This document shows, piece by piece, positions 47,283 to 57,450 of a DNA stretch of 64,000 nt. The translations under genes and the position numbers were made by a program. Every line of letters starts with the position of its first letter. Within the stretch, counting starts at the first letter, position 1. The notes under the pieces were generated by a model that searched no databases, was not told the origin of the DNA, and saw only the letters and a list, made by a program, of their open reading frames with translations. This DNA comes from Brevundimonas naejangsanensis (GTDB lineage: Bacteria; Pseudomonadota; Alphaproteobacteria; Caulobacterales; Caulobacteraceae): contig NZ_CP032707.1 of NCBI RefSeq assembly GCF_003627995.1, positions 2,222,501 to 2,286,500 of the forward strand. The letters run 5' to 3'.

Positions 47283-48428
47283 ATGCTCACCAAATCAGCG
47301 ATGTCACAGCCCTCTGCAGCGGCGTTGACGGCTATCGAATCTTTCTGTGGCGCAGGAGGAATGTCCCTCGGCCTGATGGCGGCGGGATTCGACGTGAGGG
47401 CCGCGTTCGATAACAACCCTGTTGCCATACGAACTCACAATCTCAATATCGATGAGCGAGGGCACGTACGAGACGCGCGTCAAGTAACAGGGGAGGAGCT
47501 CACGGAGCTGAGCGGTCTCGGTCGCAACCGGTTGGATCTCTTCAGCGGTGGCCCGCCCTGCCAAGGCTTCTCGAAGCAGCGCCGTGGAGCGCACCTACTG
47601 AGCGACCCCCGCAACTCTCTTGTCCTAGAGTACGCGCGGCTTGTGGAGGAGCTTCGCCCTCGAGCGTTCCTGTTCGAAAACGTAGAGGTGTTTGGGCAGA
47701 AGCGGGGCGGCGATCTCGTCGATGAGGTTCGTGTTCGTCTCAAACAGTATCGTATATACACTTTCTTCGTCTGTAGTTCCGATTTCGGACTGGCTCAGCG
47801 TCGCGGTCGCTTCCTGATGATCGGGATCGATAAAACTGAAGACGGGGGCGCGCCGTTACTCGAAATGGTTTCCAGGCGAGCGACTGTGCGGGACGTGATC
47901 GGCCATCTCCCACCTCCTCCCGCAGACTACTCCGAGCACCCCACAATCCCCAACCACATCAAGTGCAAGATCTCTCAGGCGAACGAAGAACGTTTCTCGC
48001 ATGTACCGCCTGGGGGTGGGTGGCAGGATATCCCGTGGGAGCTCCGGCTTCCCTGCCACCAAGTCGCTGACGTAAAGTCAGGAGGCTGGCCTGACGTCTA
48101 TGGTAGGCTGGAGTGGGATGGGCAATGCCCGACCCTGACCGCAGGCTTCGATAGTTTCAGCCGTGGCCGTTACGGGCACCCAGATCAGAACCGCTCTTTG
48201 ACGCTACGCGAGGGCGCTCTCTTGCAGGGCTTTCCTCAGGACTTCCGCTTCTTGGGGACGCGTGGGGACGTGCGGCTTCAGATTGGCAACGCCGTGCCCC
48301 CGCCTGTGGCACAAGCAGCTGGGGAAGCCATTTCGCGTGTCCTTAAACGCGAAAGCGCCAGTCCTGCCCTGCGGATAAACCCTAATGAATTAGCGCCGGC
48401 TTCAGCCCAACTCGCCCTCGGTCTCTAG
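47283..48428 (+). CDS. DNA cytosine-C5 methyltransferase (second)
   Basis: 381 aa. Motif I SFCGAGGMSLGL (20-31), motif IV SGGPPCQGFSKQRRG with catalytic Cys93, motif VI LFENVEVFG, motif VIII DFGLAQRRGRFLMIG, the target-recognition region (about 190-290) and motifs IX-X REGALLQGFPQDF and LQIGNAVPPPVA are complete. It lacks the N-terminal HTH and is only distantly similar to the Dcm-like enzyme at 28 kb, so it modifies a different site. Its stop overlaps the convergent putative endonuclease by 4 nt. Confidence 0.92.
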   Translation: MLTKSAMSQPSAAALTAIESFCGAGGMSLGLMAAGFDVRAAFDNNPVAIRTHNLNIDERGHVRDARQVTGEELTELSGLGRNRLDLFSGGPPCQGFSKQRRGAHLLSDPRNSLVLEYARLVEELRPRAFLFENVEVFGQKRGGDLVDEVRVRLKQYRIYTFFVCSSDFGLAQRRGRFLMIGIDKTEDGGAPLLEMVSRRATVRDVIGHLPPPPADYSEHPTIPNHIKCKISQANEERFSHVPPGGGWQDIPWELRLPCHQVADVKSGGWPDVYGRLEWDGQCPTLTAGFDSFSRGRYGHPDQNRSLTLREGALLQGFPQDFRFLGTRGDVRLQIGNAVPPPVAQAAGEAISRVLKRESASPALRINPNELAPASAQLALGL

Positions 48429-49411
48429 CGGGCAAGAAGATCTGCGACGTCGCCGAACAGGTCGCCGAGCGACCTTACCGGGACCACCCTCTGCATGTCC
48501 GGTGCTGCATATCTCTGCGGCACATCGCAGTAATAGAGCCCGCCAAGCGGGGCGAGGTACTTCTGAAAGAGCTTGACGGTGCCAGGGACGCAGACTTGTT
48601 TGACCGTCTTCGTCTTGTCGTCGAGCTGGGTCTCGCTGATGCACACCAAGAGTGAAGAATATCGGTTAGGGCCGAAGGCTGAGTCGAGAATGCGCTGGTG
48701 GGCAAAGGGCTGAACGATACGCTCTCGAGTGGTGATTTTCAGCGGGAGCACAACACCTGTATTAGCGTCGTTAGTCCGTCTTATGACTAGGTCGGTAGAC
48801 ACACTCCCTGGCCCATCGCCGTCCTCAACTGGAGCAGGGTCAACCTCTTCCTCCGCCGCAGCGTCGACGTCGCCGTCGTGCAGCAGTTCGGTCAGGGCAA
48901 TGTGCTTTGAGAACACGGCGTCAGGCAGCATCTCCTGGAAAAGGGCTGCCATGATGATCTCGAACGTTGTGCCTGGGGTCTTGCGGCTCCCGCGTTGCCA
49001 AAGGTCGTAAGCACATGCCACGGCCATGACGGATGTATAAACCACGGCATTGGCCAACGACTTTTCAGCGTCTTCCCACGTTGCTGGTCCGAGGCGGAGA
49101 GCCTCGCGGAGGGTGCGGAACTTTGCTGCAAACTCGGCAGGTGCGGCGATGTACAAATCTCCCCGAACCGGCCGTGATGTCTCGCGTCCGACGAAAAAGG
49201 CCGAATAGGTGACTGCGGGTCGCCCCGCGTACTGCCCGTACTCCGTCAGTTCAGCTTCTCTAGCGAGTTTGCCGTGCGCGGAAACGAGGAGGGCGAGGGT
49301 GGAGTCCGCGTGTGGCCGGAGGCGATTATAGTCTGTGCTCGCCGCCTTAAAGAGCGCCTTAATCTCATCCATCACCCGACTCGCCTCAGTTCTGAAGCCG
49401 GATACCTTCAT
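48425..49411 (-). CDS. Probable Type II restriction endonuclease partner
   Basis: 328 aa from ATG at 49411; a TTG at 49423 would add four residues. The recognisable piece is PGSVSTDLVIRRTNDANTGVVLPLKITTRERI (about 205-235), which fits a D-x(n)-x-x-K endonuclease core, followed by FAHQRILDSAFGPNRYSSLLVCISETQ. I cannot assign a specificity family. Position is the main argument: it is 3'-overlapping with a C5-methylase gene and an XRE controller sits on the other side, the classical R-M layout. Lower GC than the island average. Confidence 0.65.
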   Translation of the reverse strand: MKVSGFRTEASRVMDEIKALFKAASTDYNRLRPHADSTLALLVSAHGKLAREAELTEYGQYAGRPAVTYSAFFVGRETSRPVRGDLYIAAPAEFAAKFRTLREALRLGPATWEDAEKSLANAVVYTSVMAVACAYDLWQRGSRKTPGTTFEIIMAALFQEMLPDAVFSKHIALTELLHDGDVDAAAEEEVDPAPVEDGDGPGSVSTDLVIRRTNDANTGVVLPLKITTRERIVQPFAHQRILDSAFGPNRYSSLLVCISETQLDDKTKTVKQVCVPGTVKLFQKYLAPLGGLYYCDVPQRYAAPDMQRVVPVRSLGDLFGDVADLLAR

Positions 49412-49703
49412 CTCGTGTCTCAAGAGTCAACGAGCCGGCCTCCTCCTCAGAAGCACTGGCACTGCCTAAGGCGGCATGGGTGTGCTTTCCAAACGGCCTT
49501 TTTGATCCGGCAGCTATCAGACGACGAGTCCCGGCCCCAGCCTTTTTCGAAACACCCGGCTAGTTGTGCGGTTTACGCCCGCACTGAGAGGCTCCGATAA
49601 CCTCGGGCGACTGCTACACAACCGCGTCTCAAAGTGCGACGCCTCGACAAGAGCGCGGCCTTGTAAACGGCTGTTTCTGCGGTATTTTCCCGCTAGGAAA
49701 AGG

Positions 49704-49752
49704 TGGTTCCGCTTAAGTGACTCGAACACCTGACCCCTCATTAGGAATGCGA
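49704..49752 (-). other. tRNA-Arg(CCT)-like 3' fragment, probable attachment-site scar
   Basis: Read on the minus strand, 49752-49704 gives half of a tRNA: anticodon loop TTCCTAA (CCT anticodon), 3' stem TGAGG, variable GGTC, T-stem AGGTG / CACTT closing a canonical TTCGAGT loop, acceptor 3' strand AAGCGGA, discriminator A and encoded CCA. No matching D arm or 5' acceptor strand is found upstream, so it is not a functional tRNA. Integrases that target tRNA genes leave exactly such 3' halves. The rest of the 49412-49905 gap shows nothing codable. Confidence 0.65.
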
Positions 49753-49905
49753 CGGGTCACTGGCCTTGAGGGGACCTCCCAAGATTCGCATTTTTCGCCA
49801 TGAGCGGACTTTGAGTTTGCTCCTATTTCCGGACATTAGGACATCGTTGAAAGCCCATCATGCTAGCTAGGCGAGTGGTGGCGTCGCTGCAATAAGGATT
49901 CTCCG

Positions 49906-50871
49906 ATGCCTGACCGGCAAGTCGAACGAGCTGTCCAACTCCTCGACGAACTCGAGCGTAACCGCGAGATGTCTGCGGTGGACGTCGAACACGCTGTCTA
50001 CGGCGTACTGACGGCAGCCGGCTATGCCGTCAGCACCCCGTCCCCGGGCAGACCCGATATCGGGATCGATATGGAGTTCCAGGGGCGGATCAACGGCGAG
50101 CCAGAACGGGTCGGGGTCGAAGTCAAATCACACAGAGGCAAGGTTAGCGGCCAAACCATCTACAAGGCGATGGACGCGATGCGCGCGACTGGCCTAGACC
50201 GCATTCTGATTGTTGCTTTGGGTGGCTACAGCAACTTGGCCCTCGAGCGCGCAGGCATTGAACGCCTTGGCAAGGTTGATTTGCTCGACATTCCAGACCT
50301 TCGGTCTTGGCTTCAGCGACACGAAACCTTCGACGAGCCTGAAACGAAGAGCGTCCGCCAAATCCTACGGCACGCGATGCGCGAGTTGGCATTACGCCTC
50401 GCTGTCGAGCCTACCGAAATCTACGATGTTGAATGGCGAGACATGGAACGTCTGCTGGGAGAGGTTTTTCAGCGTCTTGGCTTCACTACACACGTGACCC
50501 CATCTGCCAAGGACGGTGGCATCGACGTACATCTAGTAGATCCCGAAGGCCGTGCTTTCATCGTTGAGGTCAAACACTGGCTCAGCAAGGTGGGGACTGG
50601 GGCGGTCAAGCGCTTAGTCGAAGTGACCGCCCGTAAGGGAGCTAGGTCGGGCTTGCTCTTAGCTACCGGCGGCTTCGCTGACGTTATCTTCGATGGCCTC
50701 ATCGAAGTTAAGGCTCCAGTCCGTCTTGGAGATGCGAATAAGATCGTCTCCTTGTGTCAGGCGTTCTACCGAGCTGAGACCCAGCTCTGGCAGCCAGACA
50801 ACTCACTAGAAGACCTTTTGTTGGCCGAGACGCTGGCCCTGTCCGACCCGCCTATCGTTCCAACGATCTGA
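49906..50871 (+). CDS. Tandem PD-(D/E)XK nuclease, Mrr-like
   Basis: 321 aa. Two nuclease cores are visible. The first is PSPGRPDIGIDMEFQGRINGEPERVGVEVKSHRGKVSGQTIYKAMDAM (about 45-92, D-x(n)-E-V-K). The second is the Mrr_cat type: DMERLLGEVFQRLGFTTHVTPSAKDGGIDVHLVDPEGRAFIVEVKHWLSKVGTGAVKRLVEV (about 178-240, G-G-I-D and E-V-K) followed by SGLLLATGGF. Mrr-type enzymes restrict modified DNA. Having both domains with intact catalytic residues in one chain is unusual. AAGG precedes the ATG. It stands alone on its strand. Confidence 0.85.
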   Translation: MPDRQVERAVQLLDELERNREMSAVDVEHAVYGVLTAAGYAVSTPSPGRPDIGIDMEFQGRINGEPERVGVEVKSHRGKVSGQTIYKAMDAMRATGLDRILIVALGGYSNLALERAGIERLGKVDLLDIPDLRSWLQRHETFDEPETKSVRQILRHAMRELALRLAVEPTEIYDVEWRDMERLLGEVFQRLGFTTHVTPSAKDGGIDVHLVDPEGRAFIVEVKHWLSKVGTGAVKRLVEVTARKGARSGLLLATGGFADVIFDGLIEVKAPVRLGDANKIVSLCQAFYRAETQLWQPDNSLEDLLLAETLALSDPPIVPTI

Positions 50872-50998
50872 GGTTTGCTCAGCGCCAGAACCGGACGGTG
50901 GATTAGGCGCGGCCTGCGGACTGCGTGGCGGACAGCCCTGCCGGCTACAGCCCGCCGAACTGCTATGGTGAGGCCTAGTCGAGCGGCGGGAGCGCGGT

Positions 50999-51712
50999 GT
51001 GAGAAAGGGATTTCAGGGCAAGACCTGCGCCTATTGCGGCGAACTGGGGATCAGTTCCACAAGCGACCACGTGATCCCTCGCCAATTTGTCCCCAAGAAC
51101 CTTCGGGCGAACCTCCCTCAGGTTCCCGCCTGCGCTGCCTGTAATAACGCCAAGTCGGCCGACGAACACTATCTGGCGACCGTTCTGCCGCTCGGCGGCA
51201 ACCACTTGGCGTCCTCGGCCACGCTGGAGCTAGACGTCCCTCGCCGGCTGGCGAAGAACCGGCGCCTCCATCGCGAGCTAGCCGCCAGTCAGACTGATAT
51301 CTGGCTCAACCTTGGCGGAGGGATCGAGTCGACAATCGGGTTCAGCATCGAGGCCGACCGGGTCCTTCGCTACGCCCGCTGGATGATCCAAGGCCTCCAC
51401 GCCCACCATTGGGAGCCGGTGCCAAAAGGAACTTGGGTTGGAGCCGGCGTCCTCACTCCGGCCGGTCAGAAGTTCCATCTTGGATTCATGAACATGGGCG
51501 GGCTCCGGCTGCGCGGTGACATCGGCGACGGTCTCTTCAGCTACGCCGCCCGCCGATCTTTCGAGAAGCCCTACATCAGCGCCTGGTGGCTGCGCCTGTT
51601 CGGCGGGGTGATGTTGGGCGGCGATCCGAACGTCCCAGGCTTCGCCAGCCCCGACCTGTTCGGCCTGATAGGACCCCGGCCCATCCCCGAACTCTTCGCT
51701 GATGTCCGCTAG
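50999..51712 (+). CDS. HNH-like nuclease protein
   Basis: 237 aa from GTG at 50999. The N-terminus is an HNH/zinc-ribbon nuclease: KTCAYCGELGISSTSDHVIPRQFVP...QVPACAACNNAKSADEHYL, with C-x2-C, DH, C-x2-C-N and N-x3-S-x-x-E. The remaining 165 residues contain WLNLGGGIESTIGFSIEADRVLRYARWMIQGLHAHHW and no known domain. This layout, an HNH plus a long specific C-terminus, is common in phage-defence and Type IV restriction proteins. The lower-GC patch ends near here. Confidence 0.78.
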   Translation: MRKGFQGKTCAYCGELGISSTSDHVIPRQFVPKNLRANLPQVPACAACNNAKSADEHYLATVLPLGGNHLASSATLELDVPRRLAKNRRLHRELAASQTDIWLNLGGGIESTIGFSIEADRVLRYARWMIQGLHAHHWEPVPKGTWVGAGVLTPAGQKFHLGFMNMGGLRLRGDIGDGLFSYAARRSFEKPYISAWWLRLFGGVMLGGDPNVPGFASPDLFGLIGPRPIPELFADVR

Positions 51713-52010
51713 GTAGTGCAGTGGGGCAATCTTGTGCCTCCAATACTTTCGGGCGGGGAGCGCCAGGAGCGGACATTGGCCCGCTGCCCTGAATCCGACG
51801 CTCAACGGATTGGTCTGCGAAGGTCTTCAGCCCTAACCCTCAACCTCCTCGCCGCGAGGAACTCTGGGCCGGACATCTAAAGGCGCTGAAAGATCGGTTC
51901 GCGGCCCACTTTGGGCCGGCGTCACCGATCCGGCCGCTCACACACCGGACGAGCGAACGGGGCAATATGATCGTCGAACGCTGGCCGCCGCCGCTCCTTC
52001 TGTTCTGCGA
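51713..52010. other. Intergenic region without recognised features
   Basis: About 300 bp between two genes that end toward each other. I see no coding frame with family resemblance and no clear hairpin with a T-run. Confidence 0.5.
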
Positions 52011-55000
52011 CTAGGCCCGTCGAAGGCGCGCGCGCAGGGCGTGGGGATCTTCAGGAAATGGCGCGTCTAAGAAGTGGCCATCGGCCCAGTCCCGGAGATA
52101 GGCGCGGGCCTGCCGGCCGGCCACGGTGGTCGGCATCCTGCTGTCCAGATACAGCAGGACCTCGCGCCAGTCGGGGCGGTATTTGATCAGTTCGGTGAGC
52201 AGCTGACCGGACGCCGCCTCGCCCTTCCACGCCGGCAATCCGACTGTGTGGACGGCCTGCATGAAATCTCGGACCACAGAGGTGTGCGAGAGAATTTCAG
52301 CGTTACGGCACCCGATGTATTTAATGGCCGCGCCGAACAGGGCGTCGGCCTGCGGATCGTCCAGCGTGAGCAAGTCCAGCAGCATGGGGACGTCGAGCCA
52401 AATATGGTCATGTCGGCCTGCCGCCAGCCGCGCCACTGACCGGACGAAGTCCGCCCGCGAAAGACCGCCGGCCTCAGACAAGCGCGCGAGGGTGACCTGC
52501 AGCCAGGCGCCCGCCCCCCGCTCAGCTGACGCAGTCTGAGGTCATCGGACAGAAGCAGGGTCACCCGGCTCCGCGCCAAGTGGAGCGGGTCGACGATCTG
52601 CCCGCTCCTGAGCCAGCCGATTTTCTCGAGGTCCAGTTCTACGTCATCGGACCCGTCGTTGGGGGCGATCTCGCAGTGGGCGCGGATGTCCTCCACCGCC
52701 GCATCGATCAAGGCCATGACCTTGTCGCCGCGATCGGCCGGGTGAATCTCCCGGACAGCCTGGTCCCCGTCGAACGACAGGGTCATGCTTTCGCGGCCCC
52801 GGTTCATCTCCGACTTGCCTCGGACCTCCAGCAGCTCGTCCAGGCTTGATCGGGGCAGGATAAGCTGTCCGAACCACGCCTTCAGTGCGGGTAGGACGCC
52901 GAGATGGTGCGCCGTCCAAGCTGTGAAGGTATCGAGCACCGCGCCCCTTCCTTTCGCGGCATCGACGGCAGCCTCGGCCTCGCGCCGCTCGATCTCGGCG
53001 CCGGTGCAGGTCAGCAGGGCCACATCAATCACCGGCAGCCGTTCGACGAACTCGATCGTACTGACGTGACTCATGGCCGCGACCACAGAGACTGGCAGCT
53101 TCAGGTCCACATAGGCCTGGATCACCGCCCTGGTCTGGGTGTCGAGCTTGCGGACCATTTCCAGCATCGGCTCGATGTCCCCGTCCTTCATGGTCATCCC
53201 GACCAGGCTGTTGTCTTCGGGGAACCGAGTCGCGTGACTGCGCATCACGTCGTGCAGAAGCCAGACGTATTTGTGCTTGATCTCGCGCAGTGTGTAGGTG
53301 CGATCCGGCCCCAGGCCGGAAGAGGGCAGGACGACGGTGTCGCCCACGACCTTGCCTTCCATGGCACGCACGAGCGGATGATCCGGCGCATAGCGTCCCT
53401 CGCCTGGCGCCGCCTCGACGATGCCGCTCACATCGGGAACCCCGACGCCAGCCAGGTCGAACCAGACATCGGGTGCGACAGTGCTCACCGCGACGGCGTC
53501 CGGGAGCGCCTCACTCATGAAGAACAGGCTCGGATAGCTCGCGACCACATCCTCGCGGTCGCGGCCCTCAACCACCGCGCGGTAGCCGATGGCCAGGGCC
53601 TGGTCAGCCCGTCCGTCACGACGGAGCAGGTAGGCCATCCGCATCCTGTCGCGCAGTTCGCCCACGCCGTCATCGGGATGATCCTGGATCAGGCGCGCGG
53701 CCTCGCTGCGTTTCCCGTCACGCTCAAGCACGTTCTGCAGCGTCAGCCGCGACCGGAGATCCCTCGGCTCTGCCTTGAGCGCACGGCGCAGATGACGCTC
53801 CGCCAGACTCAGATCACCGCGCCGAGCTTCCGCCTCGCCGGCCAGCCGGGCGTAGTTGAAGGTCTCGAGCACCGGCGCGGCGAGTGAGGTGAAGAAGGCG
53901 TGGATCCGCGGTCGGGGCGACGCATTTGCGAAGGACCATGCGAGCCAGGTCAGAGGCTCTGACGGCGCATCCGTCGCAACCTTCCCATCCAGCGCGGCGA
54001 TGACGCCGTCGAAGTCCTGGTCGAACACCATCAACTGGGCGAGCATCAGCCGGTCCGGATAGGGGGTATCCGAACGCAGCATCGCCAGCGCCTCTTCCTT
54101 CAGTCGCTCGGCAGACGAGTCATCCGCATGCCGGGCGATATCCGCCGCCACCACCCTCGTGGTCAGGCGGTCCGGCCAGGCTTTCAGCAAGGCCGTCGTC
54201 GCCTCGCCGATCTCCGCCGGGTTGGAAGCGCAGCGGGCGCGGTAGAGCATGGTGTCGAACATCTGCCGCTGGTCTTCGTCCACGCGCTCGCGGCGGTCGG
54301 GGGTCGCGAAGGCGATGACCTCGGCCCAGTCGCTCCGATGGGACCAGGCGTTCAACATCATCAGGGTCCGGTACGACGACTCCGGCAGCGGCTCCATCAG
54401 GGAGAGGGTCGTCTCCAGGTCCCGTCGGTCGAGCGCCAGCTGTGCCGCATTAGCCCGCAGGTCCGGATCGTCCGGCGCGTGTTTGAGCGCATCGTCGATG
54501 ATGTCCTGGGCGCCGGCGCGATCGTTCAAGCCGCGCAGGGCCGTCGCCAGGTTACAGGCGACAGCAAGGGAGTTGGCCTGGTTCACGACCTCGGACTGAC
54601 GCAGCGTGTCCCAGAGCCCGGTCAGGATGTCCCTAACTTCGGTTAGCCTGGCCAAGTCGTCGTCCGCCAGGGCGATCGCGCGCGCGAAGGGCACAGTGCT
54701 CGCCACCTCTCCGAGGAGGGCGTCCGCATAGTGCTGCGCGATCGACTCGTCGTCTCCGAACCGCGCCCGCGCCGACCGCGCGAGGTCCCGCCAGGTTTCG
54801 TCGGCGGCGTCCACGCGCCGCAGCCAGCTGATGCGAGAGTTGACGACGTGCCGGTCGTCGAGAAGGTCCGCGGGGGTCAGCGCGACCGGATCGGGCGCAC
54901 CATCCACACGCCCGGCAAGCTCGTACAGGAAGGTGACGGCGCCCACATTGGCGGGGTCTTCTGCGACCACCGCCCGCGCGAACTCCACCGCCGCCGCGCC

Positions 55001-55888
55001 GTCTCCGGTCAGCAGCAATCCCAGAATCCGGTTCCCGCGAACCTTTGGGTCAGCGGGGTTGATATCGTAGGCCTCCAGAAGAAGTTTGCCGCCCTTGGCT
55101 TCCTCGCCGAGATGGAGATGGGCGATGCCCCTGTTCGCCCGGACACGCGCCCGCACCGCGACCCCGACATCTGCACCGAGATCGTCTTCCAGCGTCTTGA
55201 GCAGCCCCAAGGCCGTCCTGGGCTTTCCGGCGTGGATGAGGTCGCGCAGACCGTCGATCTGCTTGTCCAGATGAGCTTCGAGCGCCGTGCCGCGGGCCGT
55301 ATCCATCGGGGCGACCGTGGCGGTCAGATGGACGATCCGCTCGAGGATCAGGTCGCTCTTGTCCTTAACCTGCTGCCCGACACCCAGCGTCTCGGTGGCG
55401 ACGACCAGCAACGCGTCCATCGCGGGGCTGTGACCGGGATCAAAGGCGTCGCGCGCCTTCTGGTCGCCCCGGATCTTCTGCTGAAGCGTCTCCCAGCCGA
55501 AAACCTGGATGTCGATCGTCCGGCCCAGCTTCTGCTGCCCCTGCGACAGCTCCAGGGCCAGCCGGTCGAACGAGGGGTCGTCCGACGCCGTGGTGACGAT
55601 GTAGTATTCCGTGAGATGCGGCGTGACCGTCAGCGCCGCCGCCGTCTCCTCGCGGATTTCCTTTTCCGTCAGCCGGCCGCCCTTGGTCTTCAGCTTGCAC
55701 TGGACACCGACCGGCTGCATCGGATCGCGCGCCCGGCGGCCGATCAGGTCCAGACCGCTCTGACCCTGCCCCCTGGCCCCGTAGGTCTTGACGTTTGGGT
55801 CGCCGAGCAGGCCGGCGAACAAGACGACGCACTTCTCCTCGAAGTCCTTGTCGTTGGCGGGCATGGGAATGATGGTCGAGGAGAGCAT
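52011..55888 (-). pseudogene. REase-TPR-PIN-like protein, broken by a 1-nt frameshift
   Basis: The frame from ATG 55888 runs to the G6 tract at 52514-52519 and then leaves the family sequence. One extra G would continue it as AGAWLQVTLARLSEAGG... to the stop at 52011, giving about 1292 aa. Domains: N-terminal PD-(D/E)XK (KDFEEKCVVLFAGLLG...SGLDLIGRR...VGVQCKLKTKGG), many TPR-like helical repeats (about 230-750), then a PIN-like domain (AVLDTFTAWTAHHLG, ILPRSSLDELLE, TLLLSDDLRLRQL). A two-nuclease protein with TPR arms looks like a defence sensor-effector. Indel in a homopolymer may be sequencing error or phase variation. Confidence 0.75.
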
Positions 55889-56001
55889 GGGCCTTTGTTC
55901 CGTCGACAGGACGGTCAGGCGCCTCGGTCGTTTCACCGCTCAATATACGATCGACGCGCGGCCTGGGCCACCACGGTTTTGTCAATCGACCCGCCCGAAG
56001 A

Positions 56002-56967
56002 TCAGTCGGGCGTCGTCTCGTCATCCCCATCGTCACCACCGAGGCCGTTGGCCGCCCAGTTGGCGGCCAGGGTCTCCCCGATGCTGGTCACCCTCTCGTA
56101 GCCGAACCAGCTCCTGACGAACTCGCTCTCGTCGGCTGTGCTCGCGTAGACGTATTTCTGGGCTCGGACGGTCACGAACTTGCGGGCGAGGTCGATCGTG
56201 TGGTGAACGGGCGACCGGGTGACGTCACGGGCGAAGCCTCTGTCCCAGAAGGCCATGAACAGGTGCCTCGGCCCGATGGGCAGGAGAATCTGCCCGTTTT
56301 CCTTGCCGATCCCGTTGCTGGTGAAGATGGGCCGATCGCTGGTCAGGAACGGCTCACTGTCATCGTGACTGACCATGACGAACCATTCCATCTGCAGGAT
56401 GCGTTCCGCCAACCCACCGTGCATGACAAGGGAATGTAGAAGGCGGTGGCCGAGCTGCTGGCCGCCGCGTTCATTCGACCCGGCTTCGCTGATGAGCCAT
56501 TCCTCCATGGTCAGCGGGTCGTCGGGCCCTTTCCTTTTCTCGTACTCGGCCTGGGTTTTCGGATCGGGAGCTGCCCACATTTCGGTCGCGGCATCCTTCA
56601 GCGCTCTGGTGCTCTCTGGCCCGCGTATGATCATTCCGAGCAGGAAGTAGCTCCACCATTGCTTCTCATCGGGTTCCAACTCCTCGCCGCCCGTTTCGAT
56701 CATGCGCTGGACGATCTTCGCCGCCTCGGTGTCGAGCCTGCCGAACAGCCGGGTTTCGATGCTGGTGGCCGCCTCGCCCAAGGCCGGAAAGGTATAGAGC
56801 TTCGGCTCGAACCCGACGCTCTTGGGAACCTTCCAGTCGACGGTGACCTCGCCCGTCGGCAGCTTCTGGTACACGGCTAGCTTGCCCTCTTCGTTGCACC
56901 ACTGCTGGAGCAGGAATTTCGGCACATAGTGGTGCCGCCAAGGTTCATTGGGAGGCTTGGCAGTCAT
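56002..56967 (-). CDS. DUF4238 protein
   Basis: 321 aa. The N-terminal HHYVPKFLLQQWCNEEGKLAVYQK is the DUF4238 signature (H-Y-V-P-x-F-x-L-x-x-W), and a later FLTSDRPIF and LLPIGPRHLFMAFWDRG segment is typical of the same family. DUF4238 proteins are scattered in defence islands and their activity is unknown. It lies 113 bp upstream of the REase-TPR-PIN gene on the same strand, so the two may be one unit. The C-terminus is acidic (GGDDGDDETTPD). Confidence 0.85.
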   Translation of the reverse strand: MTAKPPNEPWRHHYVPKFLLQQWCNEEGKLAVYQKLPTGEVTVDWKVPKSVGFEPKLYTFPALGEAATSIETRLFGRLDTEAAKIVQRMIETGGEELEPDEKQWWSYFLLGMIIRGPESTRALKDAATEMWAAPDPKTQAEYEKRKGPDDPLTMEEWLISEAGSNERGGQQLGHRLLHSLVMHGGLAERILQMEWFVMVSHDDSEPFLTSDRPIFTSNGIGKENGQILLPIGPRHLFMAFWDRGFARDVTRSPVHHTIDLARKFVTVRAQKYVYASTADESEFVRSWFGYERVTSIGETLAANWAANGLGGDDGDDETTPD

Positions 56968-57450
56968 AGGTCAGCTCGGCGTCGGAAGTTCAATCCCGCC
57001 CGCATCAGGATGGGCGGCCAGTGTAGTACTCGCAGGGCCTCAACAATCACAGCTGCGACTTCTGGAACCGGCGCGACAGACCCTAGACCAGCGGGGCACG
57101 ATTACCCGAGACGCCGGACAGCCCAGCCGCGCGCTCATCCGGATCGACGCCGAGCACCACTTCCGCCTGCCGGCCGGCCTCGGTCTCCGTATGTGCACGA
57201 TCCGATCGACCGCGTGACTGATCGGGCGACGGAATACAGGGGTCGACACCTCCGCGCCACAAGGAGAAATCGGCCTTGAGCGTAAAACCAGACATTGGCG
57301 GCCAGAGATAAGCGCTGCAGACCTAGACCGTACACGATGACCACATAGAGGCGTCTGGCAAGCGTTGCCCGGATTCAAAAACCCGGATGTAAAACACGCA
57401 ACCACGCCGCAGATTGGCTCGATATCTGAGCGCTCGACATCCGACGGCGC
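56968..57450. other. Intergenic region without recognised features
   Basis: 480 bp between two minus-strand genes. Short open frames here lack start context and family resemblance. It probably contains the promoter of the DUF4238 gene, but I cannot point to convincing -35/-10 boxes. Confidence 0.5.

Noticed and set aside
52510-52522. Programmed -1 frameshift instead of an indel in the REase-TPR-PIN gene
   Set aside because: The codons at the tract are AGC GGG GGG CGG; the base before the run is C, so the P-site tRNA would slip to a mismatched codon, and no strong downstream stem was seen. Indel or phase variation fits better, although slippage is not excluded.
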